Part shown: piece after piece, positions 1 through 6,449 of the stretch
Layout: each line of letters starts with the position of its first letter
Position numbering within the stretch: the first letter of the stretch is position 1
Assembly: GCA_025937075.1 (NCBI GenBank)
Contig: JAICSD010000182.1
Location: 1-8,319 of the forward strand
Source: Vicinamibacteria bacterium
GTDB lineage: Bacteria; Acidobacteriota; Vicinamibacteria; Vicinamibacterales; 2-12-FULL-66-21
Direction of reading: 5' to 3'
DNA length: 8,319 bases
Program-made: the position numbers and the translations under genes
Notes under the pieces: model-generated
What the model was told of the DNA's origin: nothing
The model's input: only the letters and a program-made list of their open reading frames with translations
Databases searched by the model: none

Positions 1-416
1 AGCCACGGCGGCGGATCGATCTCCCAGAGTGGGCGGATCGGTCCTCCTGCGTACCCGATCGATGAGTCGGGGCTTCGCAGCGCCTCGCATGCGGCATCCA
101 GCCAGCCATCATTCAGATGCACGTCGTCATCCGTGAAGGCCAGCACGGTGCCCGAGGCCTTCTCGATGCCTGCATTGAGCGCGCTCGATCGTCCCTGGCG
201 CGGCTCGAACACATACCGCAGTGGGACAGGAAAGGCGGGCGCGCGCCGCTGGACGACAGCCCGCGTCGCGTCCGACGAGTTGTTGTCGATGACGATGGCT
301 TCCCAATGAAGGGACGGCGACACTCGCATCCGAGCGAGAGATGCGAGGGTGTCGTCGAGCAGGCTGGCGCGGTTGTAGGTCGCGATCAGGACGCTCGCAT
401 CCATTGCCGCTGTCAC
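1..416 (-). CDS. Family 2 glycosyltransferase, N-terminal part (GT2-B), cut by window edge
   Basis: The visible 138 residues are the nucleotide-sugar-binding half of a GT-A fold family 2 glycosyltransferase, which transfers a sugar from an activated donor to a glycan acceptor, probably at the cytoplasmic side. Seen: a first strand ending LIATYNRA (residues 10-17), IDNNSSDATR (43-52) for the nucleotide-binding Asp, QGRSSALNAG (74-83), and the metal-binding TDDDV (95-99). The GTG start at 416-414 overlaps the TGA of the preceding gene in a GTGA junction and has a strong GGGAGG site 6 bases upstream. The in-frame ATG at 404 lies 18 bases from that site and is less likely. The acceptor-binding C-terminal half lies outside the window. 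Over comparable stretches it closely resembles the GT2 gene at 2600-1608: 40 of 61 residues are identical between the W-E pair and the DDD motif, counted by eye. Sugar specificity cannot be read from this part. Confidence 0.9.
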   Translation of the reverse strand, partial: MTAAMDASVLIATYNRASLLDDTLASLARMRVSPSLHWEAIVIDNNSSDATRAVVQRRAPAFPVPLRYVFEPRQGRSSALNAGIEKASGTVLAFTDDDVHLNDGWLDAACEALRSPDSSIGYAGGPIRPLWEIDPPPW

Positions 417-1582
417 GACGCGCCTCCCGCAACGGATTGCACGGTGGCGCCGGCGCGCGCCCGACGCCCTGGGCGCAGGACTTCCTCGATCAGTTCGAGT
501 GCGCGCGTGGTCGCACCCCCCGGCCGGTAGAACATTTCGCCGGCGACTCGCATCCGCATCGATGAGAGCCGGGCGGGGTCGCGAAGCTCCGCGCGCGCGG
601 CGGAGACGAGGTCGTCCGGAGTGCGTGCGACGGTCGCCGCCGTCCTCAGCAGCGCGACCTTTTCGGGATTGATCCGCGCTGCGCGCGGGAGATCCGGCGC
701 ATCGAAGACGAACAGCGGGCGATCGAGCACGAGGTACTCGAATCCGACGGAACTGTGGTCGGTGACCAGCAGGTGCGCGGCCGCGAGAAGCGGCGAGGCA
801 TCGGCACCTTCGACGAACCGCACGCGTCCCGGCTGCTCGATCGCCGCGAAGCGGCGTCTCCAGTCGATTCCGCCGTTATAGCGAGGGTCTGGATCGAGTG
901 AGCGATCGTGCAGCTTCACAATCACGTTGAACCCGGCCGCGGCGAGCGCTCGCACGATGCGCTCACCCGCAAGGTGCAGCGAGGAGGCCTCGGAGTACGT
1001 CGGAGCGTATAGGACCGCGGGGCGCGATTCGTCGAAGCCGAGGGATGCGCGCACACGCGAGCCGTCGATCGCGCCGTTCACGAGCGCATCGAGCTTGGGA
1101 TAGCCGACCAGCACCGCCTGCCGCGGCGTCACGATCCCTGCCTCGAGGTAGCGCTGCATCCGATCCTGGTTGATGAACGCGACTCGGTCGTAGATCCCGA
1201 ACCCCATCGGCAGCCCCGTCGGGCGATCGAGGTCGTACTTTCCGGCGACGCCGTGAAAGAAGTTGATGCGGTGCGCACATCGGCGCAGCCGTGCCGCCGC
1301 CCAGGGATCCGCGTTCAAGTACACCGCGAACCGGCGCCATTCGACGGCGGCGTGCGTCAGAAAGCACTCACGCCCGACGAGCGGCTCGATGCGTTCCGGG
1401 TACTCGCTCGTGAACCAGACGTTGACGTCAGCCGAGGTGCGGAGCGCTTCCGCAATCGGGCTCAGCACCGCCTGATACACCGGCGTCCGCAGCTCGATGA
1501 GGACATCGCGCCGCGGACCCATCCGTCCGATCGCGTGATCGAACTTGTGGATGGCGGGCATCACGCGGCGCAGCAGCGTCAC
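413..1582 (-). CDS. CDP-glycerol glycerophosphotransferase-like protein, second copy (GPT-B)
   Basis: This 389-residue protein belongs, by motif, to the CDP-glycerol:poly(glycerophosphate) glycerophosphotransferase (TagB/TagF, GT-B fold) superfamily, whose members transfer polyol-phosphate from a CDP donor and are cytoplasmic, membrane-associated enzymes. Seen: FFHGVAGKYD (108-117) corresponding to the family HG..K motif, LYAPTY (191-196), NVIVKLHDRS (219-228) corresponding to the usual K-(L/H)HP motif, VTDHSSVGFEYL (273-284) corresponding to the usual TDYSS donor-site motif, and FYRPGGATTR (351-360) near the end. The length matches a single catalytic domain without the long N-terminal region of large TagF proteins. 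No signal peptide or membrane segment is evident. The GTG start at 1582 has AGGAGA 8 bases upstream; an ATG seven codons further in is a poorer fit. It follows GT2-A by 25 bases and overlaps GT2-B by 4. Donor and acceptor are unknown: glycerol-phosphate is the family default, but ribitol-phosphate or another nucleotide-linked donor is possible. Confidence 0.85.
   Translation of the reverse strand: MTLLRRVMPAIHKFDHAIGRMGPRRDVLIELRTPVYQAVLSPIAEALRTSADVNVWFTSEYPERIEPLVGRECFLTHAAVEWRRFAVYLNADPWAAARLRRCAHRINFFHGVAGKYDLDRPTGLPMGFGIYDRVAFINQDRMQRYLEAGIVTPRQAVLVGYPKLDALVNGAIDGSRVRASLGFDESRPAVLYAPTYSEASSLHLAGERIVRALAAAGFNVIVKLHDRSLDPDPRYNGGIDWRRRFAAIEQPGRVRFVEGADASPLLAAAHLLVTDHSSVGFEYLVLDRPLFVFDAPDLPRAARINPEKVALLRTAATVARTPDDLVSAARAELRDPARLSSMRMRVAGEMFYRPGGATTRALELIEEVLRPGRRARAGATVQSVAGGAS
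423..428 (-). promoter_or_regulatory. Shine-Dalgarno site for GT2-B, inside the end of GPT-B
   Basis: On the minus strand this reads GGGAGG, 6 bases before the GTG at 416-414. It lies within the last codons of the preceding gene, whose TGA overlaps that GTG. This decides the start in favour of GTG at 416 rather than ATG at 404 and suggests translation coupled to the upstream gene. Confidence 0.7.
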
Positions 1583-1590
1583 TCGAATGA

Positions 1591-1596
1591 TCTCCT
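1591..1596 (-). promoter_or_regulatory. Shine-Dalgarno site for GPT-B
   Basis: The minus strand reads AGGAGA, 8 bases before the GTG codon at 1582-1580. It lies in the 25-base gap after the GT2-A stop codon and decides in favour of the GTG start over the internal ATG at 1561-1559. Confidence 0.7.
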
Positions 1597-1607
1597 GATG
1601 TGTCGCG

Positions 1608-2600
1608 TCAGGCCGGGCGCAGCGCCCGATCCGTTCCCAGGCCGTGGCGGTCCTTCCAGCGCTGCTTCAGGATTCCAGCGAAGAAGCACATCCACAACTC
1701 GTGCTCGAAGGAGGCGATCGCATTGCGCCGTACTGACGCGCGCGCCCAGCCGGTCGCGTGGCGCGCCGCCTTCCGGAACAGATAGCGAGGAACGCCGGCG
1801 AGGTGCGGCACCGTCCGAAAATCGAGCGCCTCCCGCTCCGGCGCCTCCATGTCGAGCCCGGTCCTTTCGTACAACAACGCGCGGCTGACCCCCCGCCAGT
1901 AGAACCAGCGCCGGAAGTACCGCTTGTTCAACCGCGACACGGGAATGATGTGGCGGACGGTCATTTCCGGCACGTACCAGCCGCGTACACCCGCCGCGCG
2001 CGCGCGAATGCACCACTCGCGCACTTCCTGGCCGAGCAGCGTCCCCGCCTTGCGTCCCGTGTTCACGTCGAACAAGCCCGCCCGCGCGAACGCCTCCCGG
2101 CGAAAGGCCATGTTGACGCCCAGCGGGACGCGCGCGCCGAATTCGATCGCCTCGGGGCCGTAATCCAGCAGCGCCACGACCGCCCAGTGCATTCCGGAAC
2201 GATTGGGCAGCCATGACGGCCGTGGACCACCCCAGATCGGAAGCACGCGACCGCCCACGTAGTCACACTGCACGCGCCGAAGGCCGGCTGCGGCGCGGTT
2301 CACCCAATCAGGCTCGACTCGCACATCGTCGTCTGTCGTGAGGACGATCTCGCCGCGCGCGAGCGCGATGCCGCGGTTCAGGGCAGGGCTCCGGCCCTGC
2401 TCACGCTCGAACACGTAACGGAGCGGGGCAGGGAAGTCGGGCATCGCGCCCTGCACGACCGTCCTCGTCGCGTCCGGAGAATTGTTGTCGACGACGATCA
2501 CTTCCCAATCGGCATCGGGTCGCAGGCGCGCGAGGCTGGCGAGCGTCTCTTGCAGGTCGGCGGCGCGGTTGTACGTCGCGATGACGATCGAGTACTGCAT
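1608..2600 (-). CDS. Family 2 glycosyltransferase (GT2-A)
   Basis: This complete 330-residue GT-A fold glycosyltransferase should transfer one sugar from a nucleotide-sugar donor during cytoplasmic assembly of the glycan. Seen: IVIATYNRAADL (5-16), VVDNNSPDATR (36-46), EQGRSPALNRG (67-77), the DxD-type TTDDDV (88-93), VGGRVLPIWGG (115-125), the LGVNMAFRREAF acceptor-side segment (160-171), and GQEVREW (190-196), which takes the place of the usual ED catalytic-base motif. The C-terminal 110 residues are basic and aromatic-rich (for example RYFRRWFYWRG, 227-237) and may lie on the membrane surface, but I see no clear transmembrane helix. The ATG start at 2600 follows the GPT-A stop by 12 bases and has only a weak ribosome-binding site. 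It is in the same reading frame as GPT-A, separated by a TGA and four sense codons. It pairs with GPT-A in a cassette that is repeated immediately downstream. Substrate unknown. Confidence 0.92.
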   Translation of the reverse strand: MQYSIVIATYNRAADLQETLASLARLRPDADWEVIVVDNNSPDATRTVVQGAMPDFPAPLRYVFEREQGRSPALNRGIALARGEIVLTTDDDVRVEPDWVNRAAAGLRRVQCDYVGGRVLPIWGGPRPSWLPNRSGMHWAVVALLDYGPEAIEFGARVPLGVNMAFRREAFARAGLFDVNTGRKAGTLLGQEVREWCIRARAAGVRGWYVPEMTVRHIIPVSRLNKRYFRRWFYWRGVSRALLYERTGLDMEAPEREALDFRTVPHLAGVPRYLFRKAARHATGWARASVRRNAIASFEHELWMCFFAGILKQRWKDRHGLGTDRALRPA

Positions 2601-2612
2601 TACTGCGGTCCG

Positions 2613-3806
2613 TCAGCTCTCCGAAGGCCCATCGCGCAACTGAAGTTGCGCGCTACGAGGAGCGCGCGCAGCGGCAGGGACGGCCTGCGGCGGCAGCTCG
2701 ATCGCTTCGTACAGATACTCGACGCAGCGATCGGTCGCCGTGCCGGGCTTGTAGAACAGATCCGCGGCGACGTTCCGCCGCTCGGCGCTCCGACGCTGCG
2801 GGTCTGCAAGCCCGCGTTCGACGGCGCCCACTGTTTCGGGCAGCGTCTCGACCGACTCGGCAACGGACGCAAGAAGCTGCGCGTAGTCGGGATGCACGCT
2901 CGCGAGCTGCAGCAGCGAGGGCCGATGAATCCGGACGAGCGGACGATCGCGAAGGAGATACTCGAAGCCGGCGGAGCTGTGGTCGGTGATCATCAGGTCG
3001 GCCGCAACCAGGTACGGCGAGATGTCGTGGGTGTCGGCGATGACGCCCCGTTTGTCTCGGACGATCGGCTGCAGGGCCGCCATCCAGTCGACGCCACCCG
3101 AAAAGCGCTCGCGCAAATCCCGCGAGCGATCGTGCAGCTTGACGATGACGTTCAGCGGACGATCGAGCAGCGCGCGAATGAGGTCGACGCCCATGGCGTT
3201 GAGCGATGAAGCGGGAGACCAGGTCGGCGCGTACAGGATGGTCGGAAAGGCCGGATCCAGGCCGAGACCGTCGAGGACGCGCTCGCGCGTGAACGTTCCA
3301 TCCACGAGGCAGTCGGCTTTCGGCATGCCGACGAGGCGGGTCGCAGGGCTGTCGGGATCGATTGCGTCGGCGGCAATGTAGTTGCGCAGGCGGCGCTCGT
3401 TGACGAAGAACAACCGATCCCACTCGCGCATGGATCGATCCGGAGCATCGAAGCCGTACTTGCCGCCCACGCCGTGAAAGGTCTGAATGCGGCAGGTGCC
3501 GCGCGGAAGCGTCGCCCACAGGAAGTCGGAGACCACGTATGCGTCGAACCGCATCAGGGCGGCGCGCCGCGGATGCACCAGCGGCACACCCGGCGCCTCG
3601 CGATAGATGTCACGGATGCTGCGCGGCTCGTGACTCGCCGTGAATGCAATCTCGATCCGCGGATCGGTGCGGAGCCGGCGGTAGACCGGCGCAAACATCG
3701 TGAAGTTGACGGGCGTGTGGCCGTCGACGAGAATCCGCCGGCGGTCCGTCCGTCGCGTGAGCCAGATATCAGCGCGGCGCGCCGCCCCGACGAGCCGTCC
3801 GATCAT
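2613..3806 (-). CDS. CDP-glycerol glycerophosphotransferase-like protein, first copy (GPT-A)
   Basis: This 397-residue protein is of the TagB/TagF-type CDP-glycerol glycerophosphotransferase superfamily, which forms phosphodiester bonds between polyol-phosphate units or adds the first unit to a glycan. Seen: TFHGVGGKYGFD (109-120) with the candidate catalytic His111, LYAPTW (191-196), NVIVKLHDRS (219-228) with candidate catalytic His225, ITDHSSAGFEYL (273-284) as the donor-phosphate/polyol site, and FYKPGTATDR (351-360). The family usually has HP after KxH-type strands and TDYSS; here these read HD and TDHSS, and the following acidic residue is Glu (FEYL) instead of Asp. The paralogue in this window carries the same variants. 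The ATG start overlaps the ligase TGA (ATGA) and has AGGA 7 bases upstream, indicating coupling. The last ~25 residues are an Ala/Pro/Arg-rich tail outside the conserved domain. Family assignment is firm; substrate is not. Confidence 0.87.
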   Translation of the reverse strand: MIGRLVGAARRADIWLTRRTDRRRILVDGHTPVNFTMFAPVYRRLRTDPRIEIAFTASHEPRSIRDIYREAPGVPLVHPRRAALMRFDAYVVSDFLWATLPRGTCRIQTFHGVGGKYGFDAPDRSMREWDRLFFVNERRLRNYIAADAIDPDSPATRLVGMPKADCLVDGTFTRERVLDGLGLDPAFPTILYAPTWSPASSLNAMGVDLIRALLDRPLNVIVKLHDRSRDLRERFSGGVDWMAALQPIVRDKRGVIADTHDISPYLVAADLMITDHSSAGFEYLLRDRPLVRIHRPSLLQLASVHPDYAQLLASVAESVETLPETVGAVERGLADPQRRSAERRNVAADLFYKPGTATDRCVEYLYEAIELPPQAVPAAARAPRSAQLQLRDGPSES

Positions 3807-5251
3807 GCCGCGATCCTGCGGGCCGCCGCCGCCCGGCGGCTCTTCGCCATGCGATCGAGCAGGATGTATCTCGGCGCCGCGGCAAGCGCGAGGAGATAGT
3901 AGAACGTCCAGTTGTACGCGACGGCCCCGAACAGCGCGCAGACGAACCAGCCAGTCAGCGACGCGGCCATCGCGGCCGAATGCGCGTCGAGAAACACCGC
4001 CTCGCTCGGGGCAATCACCGCTGCAGGAGACCGGGAGGATTCAGCCGCTGTTCGCAGCCGGCCGCGCGGCGGACCGCGGCGGGCCCTCCGCAGGAACCGC
4101 CGCGTGTCACGGACGCACAGCCCGGCGCGTGCCATGACAAAGCAGAACAACGCGAGCCCGAGAATACCCAATTCGGCGGCGACCTGGGTCAGGACGTCGT
4201 GGCTTTCATGCCACGGCTGTTCGCGGCCTTCGGGATTCCAGTTCTTGAACTGCCCCGCCCCTACACCGGTGAGCGGGTTTTCGGCGAAGGCCTGGAGCGC
4301 CTCCCGGAAGAGGATCTTGCGCGCTTCGCGAGAGCCGGTCTGGTCCATCGACGCGTCCGTGATGCTTGCGAGGCGGTTCCAATAGCTTGTCGGAAGTGCC
4401 GGCAGCGCGAGCATGATCGCGAACGCTCCACCGATCACGAAGCCGGGACGCTGTCGGACGGCAAACAGCGCAAGTACGCCGAGCGTCGCGAACAGACCGA
4501 GTGCGCCGCCCCGGGAATGTGATGCGACGATGGCCCCGAGCATGGCAACCGCGCACCAGGCCGCCGTCGCCCGTTTGAGCGTGGAGCCCGGCCGCAGCAT
4601 CGTGAAGATCGCCAGCGGCATGAACGCGACCATGTTCAGCGCGAGATCGTTGGGGTTATGGAAGATCCCGCCGACGGAGCCGCGGACGCGCTCGCCCCCC
4701 ACGAGGTTCACGCCCCGCACGTAGTCCAGCATCGCGCGCGATGCGAGATAGCCGGTGGCCAGGACGACGAGCCACGTGAGCCGCTCGATCCGGTGCGGCG
4801 TCGCGAGTACGTTCACCATCAACAGGTAGATGAGGATGACCTTGATGTAGATGTTCTTGAAGACGGCGAGCGAGCCGCCCATCCAGATCGAGAACGGCGC
4901 CATGAGCAGCATCAGGCCGCCAATGGCGATGATGCCCACAAGCTCCGGCGTGAGGCGCGTCACGGGCAGGTTGCGTGCGAGCCGCGTGCTCGCCAGCGCG
5001 GCGAGGCCGCCGATGGCGAACATTTCCGCGAGGTGCAGGAAATGGACACCCGGAATGGAATCCTGCGGCCGGAGGAACACCGCGGCCGTGAATCCCATCA
5101 TGCACAGGAACGCCCAGTCGGTCCGCTCCGGCCGGGTTGTGGCAGGAGCCGCCAGCGGCGCGGCCGCGTCATCAACCGGCGCGCCCGTGTCGAGAGATCG
5201 CCTATCGCCGATCGATCGCTGGCCTGGATTGAACGCGAAGCGCTCGATCAC
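3803..5251 (-). CDS. O-antigen ligase/polymerase family (WaaL/Wzy-like) membrane protein
   Basis: This 482-residue integral inner-membrane protein is of the O-antigen ligase (Wzy_C) family, which joins or polymerises undecaprenyl-linked glycans on the periplasmic side. Seen: a polar N-terminus of about 45 residues, then roughly 11-12 hydrophobic segments (for example 46-61, 103-123, 134-150, 201-219, 228-244, 270-287, 357-377, 431-463). Other features are SRGG (246-249), a large loop at about 288-355 containing the signature ENPLTGVGAGQF (324-335), and HESHDVLTQVAAELGILG (348-365), with His348 and His351 as candidates for the conserved loop histidine. The segment at about 380-411 is Arg-rich, fitting a cytoplasmic loop by the positive-inside rule. 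I chose the GTG at 5251: it overlaps the upstream TGA (GTGA) and has GAGG 7 bases before it. A longer open frame reaches 5479, but its extra 76 residues are Arg-rich, overlap the upstream gene and look spurious. Ligase versus polymerase activity cannot be separated from sequence. Nearby genes suggest it acts on the glycan made by this locus. Confidence 0.88.
   Translation of the reverse strand: MIERFAFNPGQRSIGDRRSLDTGAPVDDAAAPLAAPATTRPERTDWAFLCMMGFTAAVFLRPQDSIPGVHFLHLAEMFAIGGLAALASTRLARNLPVTRLTPELVGIIAIGGLMLLMAPFSIWMGGSLAVFKNIYIKVILIYLLMVNVLATPHRIERLTWLVVLATGYLASRAMLDYVRGVNLVGGERVRGSVGGIFHNPNDLALNMVAFMPLAIFTMLRPGSTLKRATAAWCAVAMLGAIVASHSRGGALGLFATLGVLALFAVRQRPGFVIGGAFAIMLALPALPTSYWNRLASITDASMDQTGSREARKILFREALQAFAENPLTGVGAGQFKNWNPEGREQPWHESHDVLTQVAAELGILGLALFCFVMARAGLCVRDTRRFLRRARRGPPRGRLRTAAESSRSPAAVIAPSEAVFLDAHSAAMAASLTGWFVCALFGAVAYNWTFYYLLALAAAPRYILLDRMAKSRRAAAARRIAA
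3814..3817 (-). promoter_or_regulatory. Shine-Dalgarno site for GPT-A within the ligase gene end
   Basis: The minus strand reads AGGA, 7 bases before the ATG at 3806-3804, inside the last codons of the ligase-family gene. Together with the ATGA overlap at 3803-3806 it supports coupled translation. Confidence 0.55.
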
Positions 5252-6387
5252 CGCCACACCTCGCGTCCGCGGCGAAGAGCCGCGAGTCCCGCGATAGCCG
5301 AGTAGTTCATCACGACGAACATCAGAGCGAGGCGGGCCGGACGTTCGCGCACGCTGAGCCAGCCGCCCGCCGCGGCGAGGGCATAAAACGCAAGCTGCAG
5401 CACGAGCGCGGCGACGTAGATCGCCCCTCCACCGGGCGCCAGCGTTGCGCTCGCGCAGAAGAGCGCGACGAGGATCCAAGGGACGATCAGCCGGCCCACC
5501 TTGTGCGACAGGTACTGGATCCAGACGGGGTTCACGAAGGGCACCAGCAACCGTGGTTCGAGCGCGAGGATTTGATAATTGCCCGCGAGCGTCCGCGTCT
5601 TTCGGCGGGCTTCGGCCGCCGCGTCCTTCGAGGCGCCGTCGAATGCAATGGCGCGTTCGTCGAACACTACACGATGGCCGCCAAGCACGGCCCGCATCGG
5701 CGCGAGCACATCATCGAGCAGCGTAGTCGCCGGCAGCGGGCGCCAGAGGCCTCGGCGCAGGGCGTAGATCGCACCGGTTGCGCCGAGCGTCGACCACACG
5801 CGGCTCTCGTTGCGGCGGATCCATTTCTCGTATTTCCAGTACAGGCCGATCCCCTCGCCAACGCTGGATTCAGCCGCCTTGCCGGCGTCGAGCTCGCAGT
5901 CGAGCACCAGCTCGCCGCTCGCCCCACCAACGTTCGGATCCCTGAAATTCTCGACGAGCCGGGTGATGGCTCCGGGCGCGAACTCCTGACGAGCGTCGGC
6001 GAAGACCAGGATGTCGCCCCGTGCCGCCGCCACGCCTGCGTTCAGCGCGAGCGGTTTGCCGCCGGGTGGAAGCTCGATGAGCCGAACGGCGCTCCCGAAC
6101 TGAGCGAGAGCAGCGGCCGGCTCATCCGTCGATCCATCGGAGGCCACGATGATCTCGCACTCGCCCGGGTACCGCTGATCGACAAGGTTTCGCACGCGGT
6201 CGGCCAGCCGGTTCGCTTCGTTGCGCGCCGCCACGACAATCGAGATGGAAGGCCATGCGCCTTGTGAGAAAGGCGGGCGCCAGACGCGCGACGGATGAGC
6301 CAGTTTCGCCCACAGCGCGACGAGAAGCGGGTATCCGACGTAGACGTAGAGGACGAGAAATACTGATAACCAGAAGAGAGATTCCAT
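5248..6387 (-). CDS. Membrane-anchored family 2 glycosyltransferase
   Basis: This 379-residue protein is a processive-type or membrane-bound family 2 glycosyltransferase, in the broad group that includes poly-N-acetylglucosamine and hyaluronan synthase-like enzymes. Seen: an N-terminal membrane helix (about 3-27), the start of the GT-A domain at SISIVVAARNEANRL (47-61), ASDGSTDE (82-89), KPLALNAGVAAARGD (111-125), a DxD-equivalent FADAR (129-133), GATGAIYALRR (202-212), TLLDDV (222-227) as the candidate catalytic Asp region, and RRKTRTLAGNYQIL (261-274) in the position of the QxxRW motif. Then come about three C-terminal membrane helices (297-315, 322-341, 353-371). Processivity is not certain because a strict QxxRW is missing. 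The ATG at 6387 is the only start after an in-frame TGA and has a poor ribosome-binding site. The gene is 62 bases after the dehydrogenase and overlaps the ligase gene by 4 bases. It probably assembles or extends the lipid-linked repeat unit; sugar specificity is unknown. Confidence 0.9.
   Translation of the reverse strand: MESLFWLSVFLVLYVYVGYPLLVALWAKLAHPSRVWRPPFSQGAWPSISIVVAARNEANRLADRVRNLVDQRYPGECEIIVASDGSTDEPAAALAQFGSAVRLIELPPGGKPLALNAGVAAARGDILVFADARQEFAPGAITRLVENFRDPNVGGASGELVLDCELDAGKAAESSVGEGIGLYWKYEKWIRRNESRVWSTLGATGAIYALRRGLWRPLPATTLLDDVLAPMRAVLGGHRVVFDERAIAFDGASKDAAAEARRKTRTLAGNYQILALEPRLLVPFVNPVWIQYLSHKVGRLIVPWILVALFCASATLAPGGGAIYVAALVLQLAFYALAAAGGWLSVRERPARLALMFVVMNYSAIAGLAALRRGREVWR
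5259..5262 (-). promoter_or_regulatory. Shine-Dalgarno site for the ligase-family gene
   Basis: The minus strand reads GAGG, 7 bases before the GTG at 5251-5249. The other nearby GTG (5257-5255) would lie almost on top of this site, so the 5251 start is preferred. Confidence 0.5.
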
Positions 6388-6449
6388 ACGCCGCCAGGTT
6401 CACTGTCTCTCTCCCAGGCTCTGCAAAAAGAACGCCCGGCCGCCTTCGC

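Larger units (their letters stand above)
1..3806 (-). repeat. Diverged tandem duplication of a GPT-GT2 two-gene cassette
   Basis: Unit 1 is 3806-1608 (GPT-A then GT2-A). Unit 2 is 1582-1 and continues off the edge (GPT-B then GT2-B). Both GPT proteins place YAPT at residues 192-195, KLHDRS at 223-228, TDHSS at 274-278 and the FY(K/R)PG motif at 351-355. By eye, 24 of 38 residues are identical over 191-228, and 15 of 20 over 271-290. The two GT2 proteins share 40 of 61 residues around the nucleotide-binding core. DNA similarity is limited to conserved motifs, so this is an old duplication, or two independently acquired relatives, and not a recent copy. Confidence 0.8.

Noticed and set aside
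402..404. ATG as the start of GT2-B
   Set aside because: The upstream GTG at 416 has GGGAGG at 6 bases and a 4-base overlap with the previous gene; the ATG is 18 bases from that site.
127..432. Minus-strand open frame of 101 codons at the left end
   Set aside because: It is a different frame over the GT2-B gene. The GT2-B frame carries the clear NNSSDATR and TDDDV motifs, while this one is Arg-rich with no motif.
1253..1888. Plus-strand open frames opposite GPT-B and GT2-A
   Set aside because: Arg/Pro/Ala-rich shadow frames without motifs or ribosome-binding sites, crossing the boundary between two well-supported genes.
5252..5479. N-terminal extension of the ligase-family protein to an ATG at 5479
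   Set aside because: The added residues are Arg-rich and low in hydrophobicity, overlap the upstream gene deeply, and there is a well-spaced ribosome-binding site for the GTG at 5251.
6420..6449. Possible terminator after the dehydrogenase, with a short run of T on the minus strand
   Set aside because: The preceding sequence can form only about a 3+2 bp interrupted stem, too weak to call, and the next gene starts 62 bases after the stop on the same strand.
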